From Lumbricus terrestris (taxonomy: Eukaryota > Annelida > Clitellata > Crassiclitellata > Lumbricidae): a stretch of 64,000 nt of DNA. The notes beneath the pieces were generated by a model. That model did not search any database and was not told the DNA's origin. It saw only the letters and a program-made list of their open reading frames with translations. Location of the stretch: assembly GCA_949752735.1 (NCBI GenBank), contig OX457039.1, positions 47,901,218 through 47,965,217 of the forward strand. The letters are read 5' to 3'. Positions 25,435 through 36,239 of the stretch are shown one piece after another (position 1 is the stretch's first letter; every line of letters starts with the position of its first letter). A program made the translations under genes and the position numbers.

Positions 25435-28400
25435 GATAGATGATTTTGTCTGCACTAGACTCGGGACAGCAGAATGTTCTTTTATTATGGATCATCCATG
25501 GCATTGCCATATTCAGCTTCTCTCATGCAGAACATTCTGTTCATGAGTCCCTGGTCATTCTGAATTAGAAAGTGTTCAAAGCACCCCTGCCTATTTACTT
25601 TATACCAATAGAGCACTTGAAGGTATAGAGCTATGGCAAATTTAACTGTGAGAATTACCTTCAAGGTGGCCTTTTAAAAGGATTGGCTGTTAAATTTGTT
25701 GATTCAGTTGACATTTGGTGTCCCTGGGTTGAATAATGACCTTCTAAGTTTAAGAGATACCTGAACTACCTGAGACAATCAGGAAGCACACCTTCCACAT
25801 GTTTGAGAGGCATTTTTTCAATGGAGGAGGGGGCACATGTAGGACTCTTCTGTTACTTGCATTTAACCTGCTCTGCAATTGTCTAGTGACAGGTATACTG
25901 GATGGTCAAATCCTGAGGTTGGTGATTCAATTCTGGTGAGGGCAGAATGGTTCTAATGGAATTTTTATGGTTTATATCCTGCTGTGGCCCTTCTGAATTC
26001 AGCGACAAAATAAATGCTTTTAGCTGATGAAGAAGAAGAGATTAGCTAAATTTAAATTAAGCTAGCAATTTATACTCCAGTTTGATTTCTGGAGTAGATA
26101 TCGTTGGTTGCTATTTTTCTTAGTGATTGGCAGTTGCAATCAGTCCTATGGGGGGTGGGGGGGGACATATTAATCCCAATGAATGTTAGATGTTTTTGCT
26201 GAAGGAATTTCTCCCTGGATGCAATGTTTTTCAGTGTGATGTAATGTACTTTGACATGCTGCTTGTAGCACAAGTACAAGTAATAACAGTGAGTCATTTC
26301 GCTCATCTGGTGGTTTGAGTTTCAATTTGTTTTAAGTGACTCTGCACTTGGATTATGTGTTAGCTTCTACAGTTTTGCATCTGTTTTCGCTTACGACCAA
26401 TCCTGATGAAATTGTCAGCATGCTAGTTATCGGCCTGACTGTTAAATCAGTCCTTAGGTTTATATTATCTGTCAGTGTTGTGAACAAGGTGCTGTGGAGG
26501 TTGACAAAACCACTTGCTGCCTCCATCTGACTGAGAAATATCCTCTGAATGCACACTCCCTCCATCCCCCTCCCTCTTCCACCCTGAAGACCATTCGGTG
26601 GGTCTGGTGCCAGACAGCTCCAGGTTTGAAATTGTTTACAAGCCTCAATGGCAAGTTCTATCTGGCTGGGGAAGCTTTGCAGAACTGACTGCAGTGATGG
26701 ATTAATCTAGTGCTTGTGAGATATGCTTTCCATTTATTTTTCCATGTAGTTCATGCATCTGCTGTAGCATATAAGACCGCCATGGTGATGATGGTGACCT
26801 TGTGCATGTTCTCCTGCCTTCATAGATAACCACCGCAAGGGAATCAGCATAAAATCCGGCCATTATGCCCGTCAGCATTCTTCCATATGTTGGCGTCTTC
26901 GATATCGCTTGAGACGGACCTGTGACCTTAGCAGTGCAACTGAGTGCAGACTTAACTGTCTTCTCCATTGGGGACCCAGATATTTCATTGATGCCTACAG
27001 CCATTCACTGATGTATGCAATGCGTGTATCAGATTCAGAAGCGTCTCTTTTATGTTCATCTGCTTCAGCATAATTCTGAAAATTTCACACACCACTCTGC
27101 ACTTATACTGATTTCTAGTGGTTCTGCTGTGATTATTGCTGGTCAATTGTTCGATTTATGTTCAGCGAATATTATACAGCCCATTTTCACTCTGTGTACG
27201 TGGTGCTAATAATTAACATGTCTTTAAATGATCAGATCAGAATTTTCCATGCATTGTTTATGTGTGTGACCTGTCACCACGAAATCAGTCGCTTGTTGCA
27301 AATGTCATTAGGCAGAAAATTACCAAAAATGATGGGAAACCTCAAAATGGTCGTAAAATTTGACATCAATGCAAAAACAAGCAATATCCAGTTTTTCTAT
27401 TAAATTCCTACTGTTTCTGTTTCTGTTGTTTTATGGAATTGTTTTCTTTCAGGACTCTGTTAAGCAGTAGTTTAGAGATCATGAACATTACAATTCAATG
27501 CCTTTGATGAGAGTTAAAGGTGCTGTGTATACATACTGATTCACACTTTGGTGTAACATTACGCGCGTAATAAATTTATGTAATAATGATACTGGCACAT
27601 ACATACTATATATTACAAGTAAGGCACTTCAGTCACAGTTGAAATATGATGAATGATGATCATCAGCAGTTTCCTGCACTGTACAACCTGTGAGCAGATT
27701 CTCTGTATTAATACCTGGTCAGGTTATTCTCTTACCATGTGTGCAATACCTGCAAGATATTAATATCAAATGAAATACTGCCATTGCTTCAAGATGCCGC
27801 TTCACTTGTTTACTACTAATGTCCTGTGTGTGTTTCATGTTTATATTCATGCCAATTATTAGTTGCTTAGTCATCGATTTTGGTCTTCCCTGTTGTCCAA
27901 ACTCTTAACATGGTCTCTGTCTGGATTGGTCAGCTGATTCTGTCAGCTCCTCTCACCGCTTGGGGGCTTATTGGGGCAGATGACCTGGGAATGGTGAGTG
28001 ACACAGTGCATGTCTTGGGTTAAAGATTTTCTGGTTGTCTAGATACAGTATCCATCTATCCATCGATGAGTAGTTTACTCATCGTGACTGTGTGACGAAG
28101 ACTATAAAGGACTATAAAGCGCCAGATTTATTGCTGCTGAATATCACCTGATGATTGGATCAGACCACCAGGAATAACACCACCACCGACCGACCAACCT
28201 TACGACCACCAACCGAACGACCATGCACGCGAAGCACTTGCTCGGCATGACCAAGTGCCAGCAGCGATGGTTTCCAAGCAAGGCAATATCCTTTCACCAT
28301 TGGACTTTGGTGGTGGATATAGAGTAGCTCTCTCTCTCTGTATGCTGTTTGTCTCAATGGTGTTACTTGCACGTCTACTTGTACTGAATTAATGGCCGTG

Positions 28401-28599
28401 AAATGCTGTGGACACATAGTCGCTCGATCTAGACGTTTATGAAGTATGAGCTCAGAGACATAATGGTTTGATTTTTTTTATTACAAAATGCGTTTAAGGA
28501 GCAAACTTACTACCTGAAAGTTTGGGTAATAAATACAAAATTCCTTGCTATCTATGACTGTATTTTGATTGTATGTGTACAACAATACACCTAGACCAC

Positions 28600-28725
28600 T
28601 CTCAGACGCTTTCTATAAGCATTTAAAAACTGTTCTTTTTGGCCGTGCTGGAGTTGGGAGCACTTCTGAGTTGTTTCCTTGAAAATATGCTATTTGAATC
28701 CTTGAATGAATGAATGAATGAATGC
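28600..28725 (+). repeat. truncated LINE 3' end with (AATG)n tail
   Basis: 'CTCTCAGACGCTTTCTATAA' followed by 'GCATTTAAAAACTG' reads as the 'FYKHLKT' C-terminal codons of the LINE family. Next come a GGGAGCACTTCTGAG stretch and an (AATG)n tail. It resembles the 3' end of the LINE at 56126-56925 and the SINE tails, and is 5'-truncated as is usual for non-LTR insertions. Confidence 0.55.
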
Positions 28726-29909
28726 ATGGATTTATTTCTGCATTAGGTGTGTGTGTGTGTGTGCTCACCGATTTAATATTTTAATGAAAGGCATGCACTA
28801 TGCAGTTAGAATGAATTGGCCTTTGAAGAAAATTGGATTTTTCAGTTCTGGGTGTCCCTTAAAGCAGTCTGCACTGGATCGGTGTCACTTGCTTGAGTCA
28901 TTTCATCTGATAATCTGATTCCCTTCATCTGATAATGTGATTCTGTGTATTATTATTTGCGTAATCTGTTATCGATGCAGGACCTGGTGGCAGGAAACAC
29001 GGATCTGAATGAATTTTATTAAAATACCAAAACCCTTTATGCTAGTGTATTGCTTAGTGCTCAAGAATTGTTACTGCCAACAGTTTTCATACTTATGTTC
29101 AATTTTTATATGGTATTTGGCATCCTGATAATATTTTCAAGACTGAATATATTTGGGTTTTGTATAAATGGAAATAAAACACTTTTGGAGAAAATTAAAC
29201 TTCTTGGTGGAATTTTGGACTGTATGTTGCTTCAATATATATATACTTTGTTTATTCAAGAAAAACTAAGTTGACACACCGCAACTTATTACATGAAACA
29301 AAAACAAAAAGTATTTTAAAGAAGTAAATAGGCTGAAGTAACGATTGTCCACAGAATTCAGGCTGGAAGCGAAAGATAGATTACTTTCTAGTTCTTAGAA
29401 TTTACACTGCGAACAGTCTTAAAAAGAACACGAGAGATGAAATTAAAGTCATCTTTTCTAGGCAGTTCAAAGTTGTGAGGTCGCGAACGCAGAGCATAAG
29501 GCCTTTTAACAATAGGTGGAAATAGGCTTCGGAGTACATGATTTAAATTCCAGATGACACACTTTAAGAGTCTAAAGTCTGCATCATCAATCAAGCGGTC
29601 AAGATCAGGGTAATGAGAAGGGAGGTATCCCAATCGCTTGACTTTTTGTAGGAAGCGTTGAAGTTTGAGGCGATCAATTGCAGTGGTGTATCCCCACCAA
29701 GCAGGGGAGGCATACAGAAGACGAGAGATGGTTGTTGCACGGGCTACCTCATGGAGGGCAGAAGAGGGGAGACCATGGGCTCGTAGGACTCTAAGCGCGA
29801 AGAGCGACCCAGAGCAGGTACTTAGAACAGCATTGACATGTGATGTTGCTCCAAGATCATCATTGATGGTCACGCCTAGTATGAGCATTGAAGTTACTCT
29901 CTCGATTTC

Positions 29910-30836
29910 CAGGGATGGGCAGTAATTTAATTGAGTAATTGAAATTACGTAATTTAAACTACAATTGTAATTGGTAATTTGTAATTTGATGCTCTTCATC
30001 AAAGTAATTTGTAATTTGTAATTCAATTACATTTGTTCCTGTAATTTGTAATTTCAATTACATTCTTCAAAATCAAATTACTTTGAATGGCCTATATTAG
30101 AATTCTTTGATGAATCATGCGATCCTTGCAACAGTGAATCATCCGTAGGCTATTTAAAGTTAGGGCCTATGTGGCTACCTGCACAGTTTGCAGACCAAAC
30201 TAAAAGAATACATGAGTTGCTAGTAACAACATCTGAATATACCACCGGTAGCGAAAAACATACTGAGCATCTAGTGGTCATAAAGAAGAAAATGAAGAGG
30301 ACGAATTTAATGGTTTTAATGCGCAGCGTGTTAGTGACCATAAATTAAGTCAACTAGCAGAAACAAAAACCATTTATAAATCTTGCAGATTATGGAATAT
30401 GACAGAAAAGGGAACTAATAATGCCTCATAGCTCTACAACTACTAACAAATTCTTTAAATACAATTTAATGATGCCCTGCCAGTAGATAGATATAGGCTC
30501 TTTAGTTTTACAGGCATGATTGCTAGGCGTAACAAACGATCAGATAGGCCTAACTTGTTTGAACGGCTGCTACTTCTAAAAGAAAGCTACACAATAAATA
30601 ATGATACAAGTAGAAATAAGGGAAAAGGCATGCACTTTCTGCCTGAGATTTTTATTCCAATGATTTAAGCCCCAAAGTAATTTGTAATTGATGTAATTGA
30701 AATTACGTAATTTGTAATTTGTAATTTGAGGCTCTGAGTCAAAAGTAATTTGTAATTTGTAATTCAATTACATTTTCTCCAGTAATTGGTAATTTGTAAT
30801 TGAATTACATGCTGCCCTGTAATTTGCCCATCCCTG
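29910..30836. mobile_element. hAT element nested in the LINE, with 8-bp target duplication
   Basis: 927 bp with 12-bp inverted ends, CAGGGATGGGCA, and an exact 8-bp duplication TCGATTTC at 29902-29909 and 30837-30844. Near each end there is a block of about 150 bp built from repeats of 'GTAATTTGTAATT' and 'AATTACGTAATTT'; the two blocks are in direct orientation. These AT-rich repeats may bind transposase. A C-terminal transposase remnant lies at 30459-30668. The element is later than the LINE it interrupts. Confidence 0.9.
30459..30668 (+). pseudogene. hAT transposase C-terminal remnant
   Basis: A 69-codon open frame without an initiator, inside the nested hAT element. It includes 'DRYRLFSFTGMIARRNKRS' and 'FERLLLLKES'. 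This fits the end of the hAT dimerisation domain (the ..ERLFSxAGxIxxxxRxxLxxxxFExLxxLK pattern), although the usual ER before LFS reads YR here. An in-frame TAA lies directly upstream at 30456-30458 and the catalytic domain is missing. It supports the hAT class given by the 8-bp duplication. Confidence 0.75.
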
Positions 30837-31079
30837 TCGATTTCCAATTCGGGAGGAGCAATTTTTGCTTTGGAACTGCGACGGAAGATAATCATTTCCT
30901 TGGATTTTCCTGCATTAAGTCTAAGATTGTTTCGTTCGGCCCAATCGGAAACATTATCAAGTTCCTCTTGAGTTGTATTTCGCATTGAGGCGCCAATGAG
31001 TAAATAAGTGTCATCTGCATATTTCTTCATTTTGTTTTGTGCATGTATCGACGTTGTATCGTATATATGTAGTATCGTG

Positions 31080-31302
31080 ATGTTAAAATTTGGTACGTTT
31101 AGTTTTCTTACTTAAGTTTTGATTTATTATGATGGAATATGGAATATAATTTTTTTGTACTGAACCTTGTACCAAAAAATGTGCATAGGTGGCCTAATCA
31201 GCGGGACTCTGCAGTCCCTTCTGGGTTTCCTTTGTTGCCAAGAGTGTTCATGTTTATTTTAATGTGATGCTATATCTTGTTTGCTTCTGGGCTCATTAAA
31301 AA

Positions 31303-31336
<34 letters not shown>
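31080..31336 (+). mobile_element. LINE-like 3' UTR with (TTGA)n tail
   Basis: Contains 'GGGACTCTGCAGTCCCTTCT', 'GGGTTTCCTTTGTTGCC' and 'TTAATGTGATGCTATATC', then a (TTGA)n tail of about eight units (31303-31336). Non-LTR elements of several clades end in such short tandem tails. It lies back to back with the minus-strand RT fragment on its left, so the two may be one 5'-inverted insertion. The left boundary is not resolved. Confidence 0.4.
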
Positions 31337-31338
<2 letters not shown>

Positions 31339-33493
31339 TATCTAACCAGCAGGAAGACTCAAGCCTTCAGAAACCTCTTTTCTTGTCCATTCGTAGAGGA
31401 TTTGTTTTTTGTTTAATATTGCAAAATATAGTACCGAAAAAGTGCAGTCACTGAAAACTTAGAATTTCAGAGGGTTTGTGTAATATGTAATTTACAGGGT
31501 CGATAAATTTTGTGACCATTTAAGCAGACAGCGTTTAAGTGTTGCATCTGCTGTAAAAGGTCTATTCTGATAAAAAAATCATTGACAGGCTATTTTGCTA
31601 TAGAAAGACTAAAATATGCTGGCACTTGCCCTAATTTTCTTTTTTTACAATATTAATTCTGAATGCATTGTACAACTTGCAGATAGCACAAAAATCTCAC
31701 ATTCTGTAAAAGCGTATGCATAAATGTGTCTGTGTGCCTGTGCGTGATTTTTTAAAGTGCTTCATTAAATTTTGTGTAGCTCAATGGAGTGTACGGAACT
31801 GACAAAGCTGCTTGTTATTATAAGCCTTAGCTACATTCTCAGTTGCCTGTGGATACCAATAGAAGGGTGGGGTAGGTGTATGGGTGTAGACGGGTGTTTT
31901 GATTGAGGATTTTTGGATGGGTGACAAGTGGATAATTGCATGGGTGGATTGATGGAGGACAGAAGAGACGGGTGTGTACCAGGTGTACTGTGGTGCTTTT
32001 TCTGCGGAGATACTAAAGCATGAAGTATATTTAGTGGGCATTTGCTTGTGAGTGACGTGGAATATGTGAGGCTTCCTGAGAAGAGTTGGTCTGATTTTGA
32101 GATGTTGAGTTACTGTCCCTTCCAGGGTTTGCTTGCCCATTACTCACTATGTGGCAGGAATTGGCACAAAGCTGTAATCTATGGCAATGCAACAGTTTTT
32201 TTAGTTGTCGGTGTTTTGACATGCAGTGTTTAGGATATACTGGCAAGAGGATAAGTAGTTGTCTATTCTTGTGAATGTGGTGGCATTGTGTGGGACAGAA
32301 GTACAACAATAAATGTTCTGATTGAGCCTATTGAAATGCAAATCTGCAATATTCTTTTGTAAACAAATGTTGAATGCTTTTCGATCCAGTGTTTTAGAAT
32401 GAAAATCTGTGGCATAGTTGTTCCAAAGGTTCTCTCTCTTTATTTTCTTTATCTAGCAAGGAAGAAGGAGCAAAATATCAAATACCCACCTTTTCCCTCA
32501 AAGTTGAAATTCCAAGCCCAGGTGATTCAGTAGGCCTGTAGCCACTTTGGATCCAAAGTGGAATAGGATATAAGTGGTTGATTTTGTCTTGTGCTATGTG
32601 CTATTGTTTATTTACTGAGTAATATGGAGAAGTCAGAAATAAAATCTTATTCCAGCCTGACTTCATAGGTGCAAAAGTGGTTGTTTAGGTAGTGAGTAAG
32701 TCAACCTGTCCATGTGTCTATCCATCCATCCATCCGTCCGTCCATCCATCCAAGGGCTCGTATATTATATATCCAGACCTGTACGATCCATCTATCTGTC
32801 CAGAAATCAACCAATCACAACATGACCCTGGGAGTTTGTCAGTGAATATTTTGCAGACGGATTTTGTTTGTTTGAACTTTGAGTTGGCGATATCACATTT
32901 ACAATTGCCATACTTTTTTTTATTATATTGTATTATATTATATATTTATATAGCACCATTCGCTTTTTGCCCTCACAGTCGCTCTCAGAGCAAAAACTCC
33001 AACGGGAGAGGAGCAAATATCTTTAAAGGATGAGAGATTGATGAGGAAAAACAAAGTCATTAGCATCTAACGCCCGCAGTGTGAGAGGAAGCTCAGTCCA
33101 AAAGGAGGAACCAACCCCAGAAAACACTGGGATTTTGGGCAAGAGCAGCCATAGTCCTGAGAACAATATTAGATCAAGACAATCAGCAGAATGCCATGAG
33201 GGAGATGAAGATGCGAATAACGGCATTTGCATATAGTAGCTCGAGAGGTATTCTGTATATTGTGCAAGGTGCTATGATTTAGTTGGCACAGTTTCGGTGC
33301 TGATGAATTATGTAAATTGGATGAGCCTGCCTAAGCATATTATGCGCCTTGTTCTGTTGAAACGTTTGTAATGGAATAAGTCGTGCACTTGTTTTTCTAT
33401 GTGATAATAGTATTGGATATCTGATTTGCTCTGAACAAACTGGTTGAATTTGTGTGGGAATGTCATTTCAGCATGATGCTCCATCAATGCTCC

Positions 33494-33529
<36 letters not shown>

Positions 33530-34189
33530 GTCTGAATAACCCCTCTCCCATTTCACAGTGATTCCAGTCATCAAAGGCCACTGGCCTGCCTCATATTGAG
33601 TGACCCTTCAATCTCTTTGAGCTTGTGCAGTGGGTCTCCTTCCTTGGAACTCATTTTCTGGTTAGCCTATTAACAACATCAGGATAAACCCATGGTCCAT
33701 AATTGAGATCAGGAGTGGGTCTGTGTTAAATTTTCACAGGATTTCAGACAATGATCACCCTACCTTGGGCATTCTGTAAATTACCTCTGAGCCTGAGAAG
33801 CTGCCTGGGCGTATGAACAAATGTGGTGGTGTTGTTCAATAAAACTGTGGTGGGCCCCATCTCCAAAGATCACGACAAAAGGACACATGAAACGTATTGT
33901 ATTCAAGGACGGAATTTTTAAGCAGTGTCAACAGGCTGTAAATAAAAATGCAGACTTTTACAAGTCGCCCATAAAAAAAGACCAGGGTGTGTCATGAAAG
34001 AAACTCGTGTTCATTTCGAGAGAAGTATCTCTGCAGTATGCTTTATAGTCTGTCAAATTAGTATTACCCTATGCAGCATGGGAACAATATTTCATTTACT
34101 ATTGTTTTTCGCAGTGACGTTAGTAGTAATTCGTAAAGCAAATGAGTATATTCGGCACAGTGCATGAAATAAAATGATGACATTTTACA
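31337..34189. other. intron 1 interior, no gene recognised
   Basis: Contains a (CATC/CGTC)n stretch at about 32716-32755, an inverted LINE/SINE-type tail near 32930-33010 ('ATTTATATAGCACCATTCG') with possibly related sequence to about 33235, and a (CTG)n tract at about 33494-33528. No supported exon. Confidence 0.4.
33494..33528. repeat. (CTG)n trinucleotide repeat
   Basis: About eleven CTG units, which read as CAG (poly-Gln) on the minus strand. No splice sites or wider coding context support translation. Confidence 0.85.
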
Positions 34190-34197
34190 ATGTGTCA

Positions 34198-34480
34198 CAG
34201 TGGCATAGACAAGGTGGGGTTTCTGGGGTTAAACCCCCCATTGGCCTAGGAGAAAGTTTTTAAAAAGGTTTTTGTGTCCACTTAAATAAGAAGAAAACAA
34301 AGCAATTGTTTTGAGTAACAATTGTTTTTCTTACTTTATTCCCTTTCTTACTTTATTCCCTTTCTTACTTTATTCCCTTTTTATTTACTGTAATACTGTT
34401 GGGTTGGTGTCAGTAAGGCAATCCGGCCATGCCATAAAAAACCCAAACCCCTCCATCATGAGTTCCTGGCTACGCCACTG
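34198..34480. mobile_element. hAT miniature element, CAGTGGCGTAGCC-type ends
   Basis: 283 bp flanked by an exact 8-bp duplication ATGTGTCA (34190-34197 and 34481-34488). The left end reads CAGTGGCATAGAC and the right end is the complement of CAGTGGCGTAGCC. The same end family bounds 62849-63009. The interior has no transposase; it includes three copies of 'CTTTCTTACTTTATTCC' at about 34327-34380 and inverted 'GGGGTT/AACCCC' segments. Confidence 0.9.
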
Positions 34481-34896
34481 ATGTGTCACATAGTGCTTGA
34501 GTTCTGGTCAGGTGAGGCAATAAATGTTTAAATAAGCCAGAAAACAGGCCTGCTGTTAACATTTCTGCCTGATTTTGAGATGAATTTGCCTGGCAATGAA
34601 AAATCAAATGTTCACCCACACATAAGAGAAATGTGTGTATATTAATTTAAATTAATGCTTTTGAACAATTAATTTGTTCTGACTTTTATCTTCTTTTACT
34701 ATTTTTGCATTTGTGATGACCCATAAAGTGTGGCTTCCCTGTTCGGTTGAACATGTCTTAATCCACCCCTGCTAAAAGACCAAGACTGAACGAACACAAA
34801 GAGAGAGTACGGTAGGGTCCTTATGAATTGCCGGTAGTCTGTATTTGAGATCAGCTTGTTAAGTGGACTCATTCTTAGATATGTGCCTAGATTTTT

Positions 34897-35112
34897 GTGT
34901 AGCATAGTGGTGGTGTAGGGGTATGCTTGGTGCCTTGGAGCCAGAAGGTTGCGGTTTGAATCCACCTCAAGCCGCCACATAGGGACCCTGAGCAAGCCAT
35001 TCACTTGCAATTGCTCATGTGCTTTGGCATGAAACTCCAATGCAGTGTCTATGCTGGAGTCGGGAGCGCCTCTGAGTAGAAATCTTGAAGGGGCGCTATA
35101 ACAAATACTCAT
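34897..35112 (+). repeat. tRNA-derived SINE with LINE-type tail (most complete copy)
   Basis: Head 'TAGCATAGTGGTGGTGTAGG' (A-box region) and B box 'GGTTGCGGTTTGAATCC' (34947-34963). The body has 'GGGACCCTGAGCAAGCCA' and 'GCATGAAACTCCAATGCAG'. The tail has 'GTCGGGAGCGCCTCTGAG' and 'GGGGCGCTATAACAAAT', followed by (CATA)n to about 35176. The tail closely matches the 3' end of the LINE at 56 kb (GGGAGCGCCTCTGA and AGGCGCTTTATAAATG). It is a SINE probably moved by that LINE family, not a functional tRNA gene. Confidence 0.7.
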
Positions 35113-35176
35113 GCATATATCCATACATACACATATATATTCATGCATGCATGCATACATACATACATACATACAT
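35113..35176. repeat. (CATA)n/(CATG)n simple-repeat tail of the SINE
   Basis: Tetranucleotide repeats follow directly after the SINE end and probably grew from its short 3' tail. Confidence 0.7.
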
Positions 35177-35707
35177 AGGCTATCAGTAAGTTTTTCTAAC
35201 ACACTTGTGAACAAGGAAGCATACATGTACAGTGTACACTTGTACAGTAATTATGTAAAACTGCAAAATGTATACCAGCCATGATACAATGGATCGAGTT
35301 TTATTAGCCACAGATTCAACCCACATGGCTAGGCTAATCGTATTTATACAGAGATCACGTGCCATAAGATATAATTATGCATTATCCTAAAATATGATGT
35401 GATTATGATCAAATTTCTTAGGTATTTGCAGTAGTGGCATTTTTTATCTGTTGACAGGCGCTAATATATGTGTATATATATGTAATTATACATATATACA
35501 TATATATGTATATGTAATTTTTATATACATATATATTTGCAATATTGATTAGATGTGTATGGGTTATTAGTAGTAAACATATATAATGACTGTTCACCAT
35601 CTGTTATTATTATTATTGCTGTTGACTAGCAATCATTGGTCGTGTGATCTTCGTGTGACTGAGTTTTAATACAAGCCAGAACAACAAGCCTCCTTGTACA
35701 TGTAATT

Positions 35708-35744
35708 CAGTGGCCCTAGAATCAAAAAAGGTTTGGAACCACTG
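35708..35744. mobile_element. 37-bp hAT insertion derived from a single transposon end
   Basis: The 37-bp segment starts CAGTGGCCC and ends with the complement of CAGTGGTTCC. It is flanked by an exact 8-bp duplication ATGTAATT (35700-35707 and 35745-35752). Its sequence closely matches the last 37 bp of the element at 48631-48969. An internal AGTGGCCC motif of the longer element therefore seems to have served as the left end here. Confidence 0.8.
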
Positions 35745-36083
35745 ATGTAATTAGACACGACTTACTTGGGTTTTGCAGTGAATTTAGACTTGATTCATTT
35801 CACTCTTCATGCAAAATCAATATTCACCACCTTCTTGAAGTCAGCATCTCAGGCTCCATTAATTAAGGCTGACTGTGATCACAATCGTCGTCACTCGAAA
35901 GAGACCAGACCATGGATCGCTTCATGAAGGAGGTGGCTTTTCTCAGAGATTCAAATCTCTAGTACATTCCGTGCATTTGGACGTTAAATGGTGCGGCGCC
36001 CATTCAGACGGATGACGAGTAATGGTGAAGGATCTCGGGCGATCAATGCATTGAAAAATGGGAATGGTCGTCGTGGCCATAGA

Positions 36084-36147
36084 CAGTTGCCATAGATGGT
36101 TGCTATAGACGGTTGCTATCGACGGTTGCCATAGACGGTTGCCATAG
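36084..36147. repeat. 13-bp tandem repeat, five copies
   Basis: The unit is CGGTTGCCATAGA with small variants. It ends 33 bp before the perfect hairpin at 36181. Confidence 0.85.
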
Positions 36148-36180
36148 GAAAGTCGAGAATATTTACGTTTACCGTACAGG

Positions 36181-36237
36181 ATCATGGTGATGCTACAATG
36201 AGTGTACGGCGTACACTCATTGTAGCATCACCATGAT
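36181..36237. repeat. perfect 27-bp hairpin with 3-base loop
   Basis: The left arm at 36181-36207 begins 'ATCATGGTGATGCTACAATG'. It is the exact reverse complement of 36211-36237. The loop is GGC. There are no mismatches in the stem. Confidence 0.95.
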
Positions 36238-36239
36238 CG

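Larger units (their letters stand above)
22566..29387. other. intron 1 interior, no gene recognised
   Basis: Contains (AT)n tracts at 23514-23539 and 24115-24177, three AGCAAACCAAG repeats at about 22735-22767, a SINE-like B box near 25918-25935, a fold-back repeat at 25339-25434 and a LINE/SINE tail at 28600-28725. Open frames such as that at 26702-27004 (minus) have an ATG but no recognisable family or splice support. Confidence 0.4.
29388..31080 (-). pseudogene. LINE reverse-transcriptase remnant, interrupted by a hAT element
   Basis: Two minus-strand blocks belong together. Block one (about 31080 down to 30845) has the catalytic motif 'KKYADDTYLLIG', the YxDD box of reverse transcriptase, then 'WAERNNLRLNAGKSKEM'. 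Block two (about 29909 down to 29388) has 'MLILGVTINDDL', 'SRLLYASPAWWGYT' and a C-terminal 'LRSRPHNFELP', ending at a stop at 29388-29390. These are the later RT and C-terminal parts of a jockey/CR1-like non-LTR retrotransposon ORF2. A hAT element (29910-30836) splits them. The endonuclease and early RT motifs are missing, so it is 5'-truncated and dead. The right boundary is uncertain by about 40 bp. Confidence 0.8.

Noticed and set aside
26702..27004. 100-codon minus-strand open frame with ATG
   Set aside because: It has no recognisable family, no splice context and no composition difference from its surroundings; one such frame is expected by chance in 64 kb.
33494..33528. Poly-Gln coding exon on the minus strand
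   Set aside because: The CTG run lacks flanking splice sites and an extended coding context.
34947..34963. tRNA gene
   Set aside because: A and B boxes are present, but the body and tail are SINE-type, several copies exist, and a cloverleaf with paired acceptor stem is not seen.
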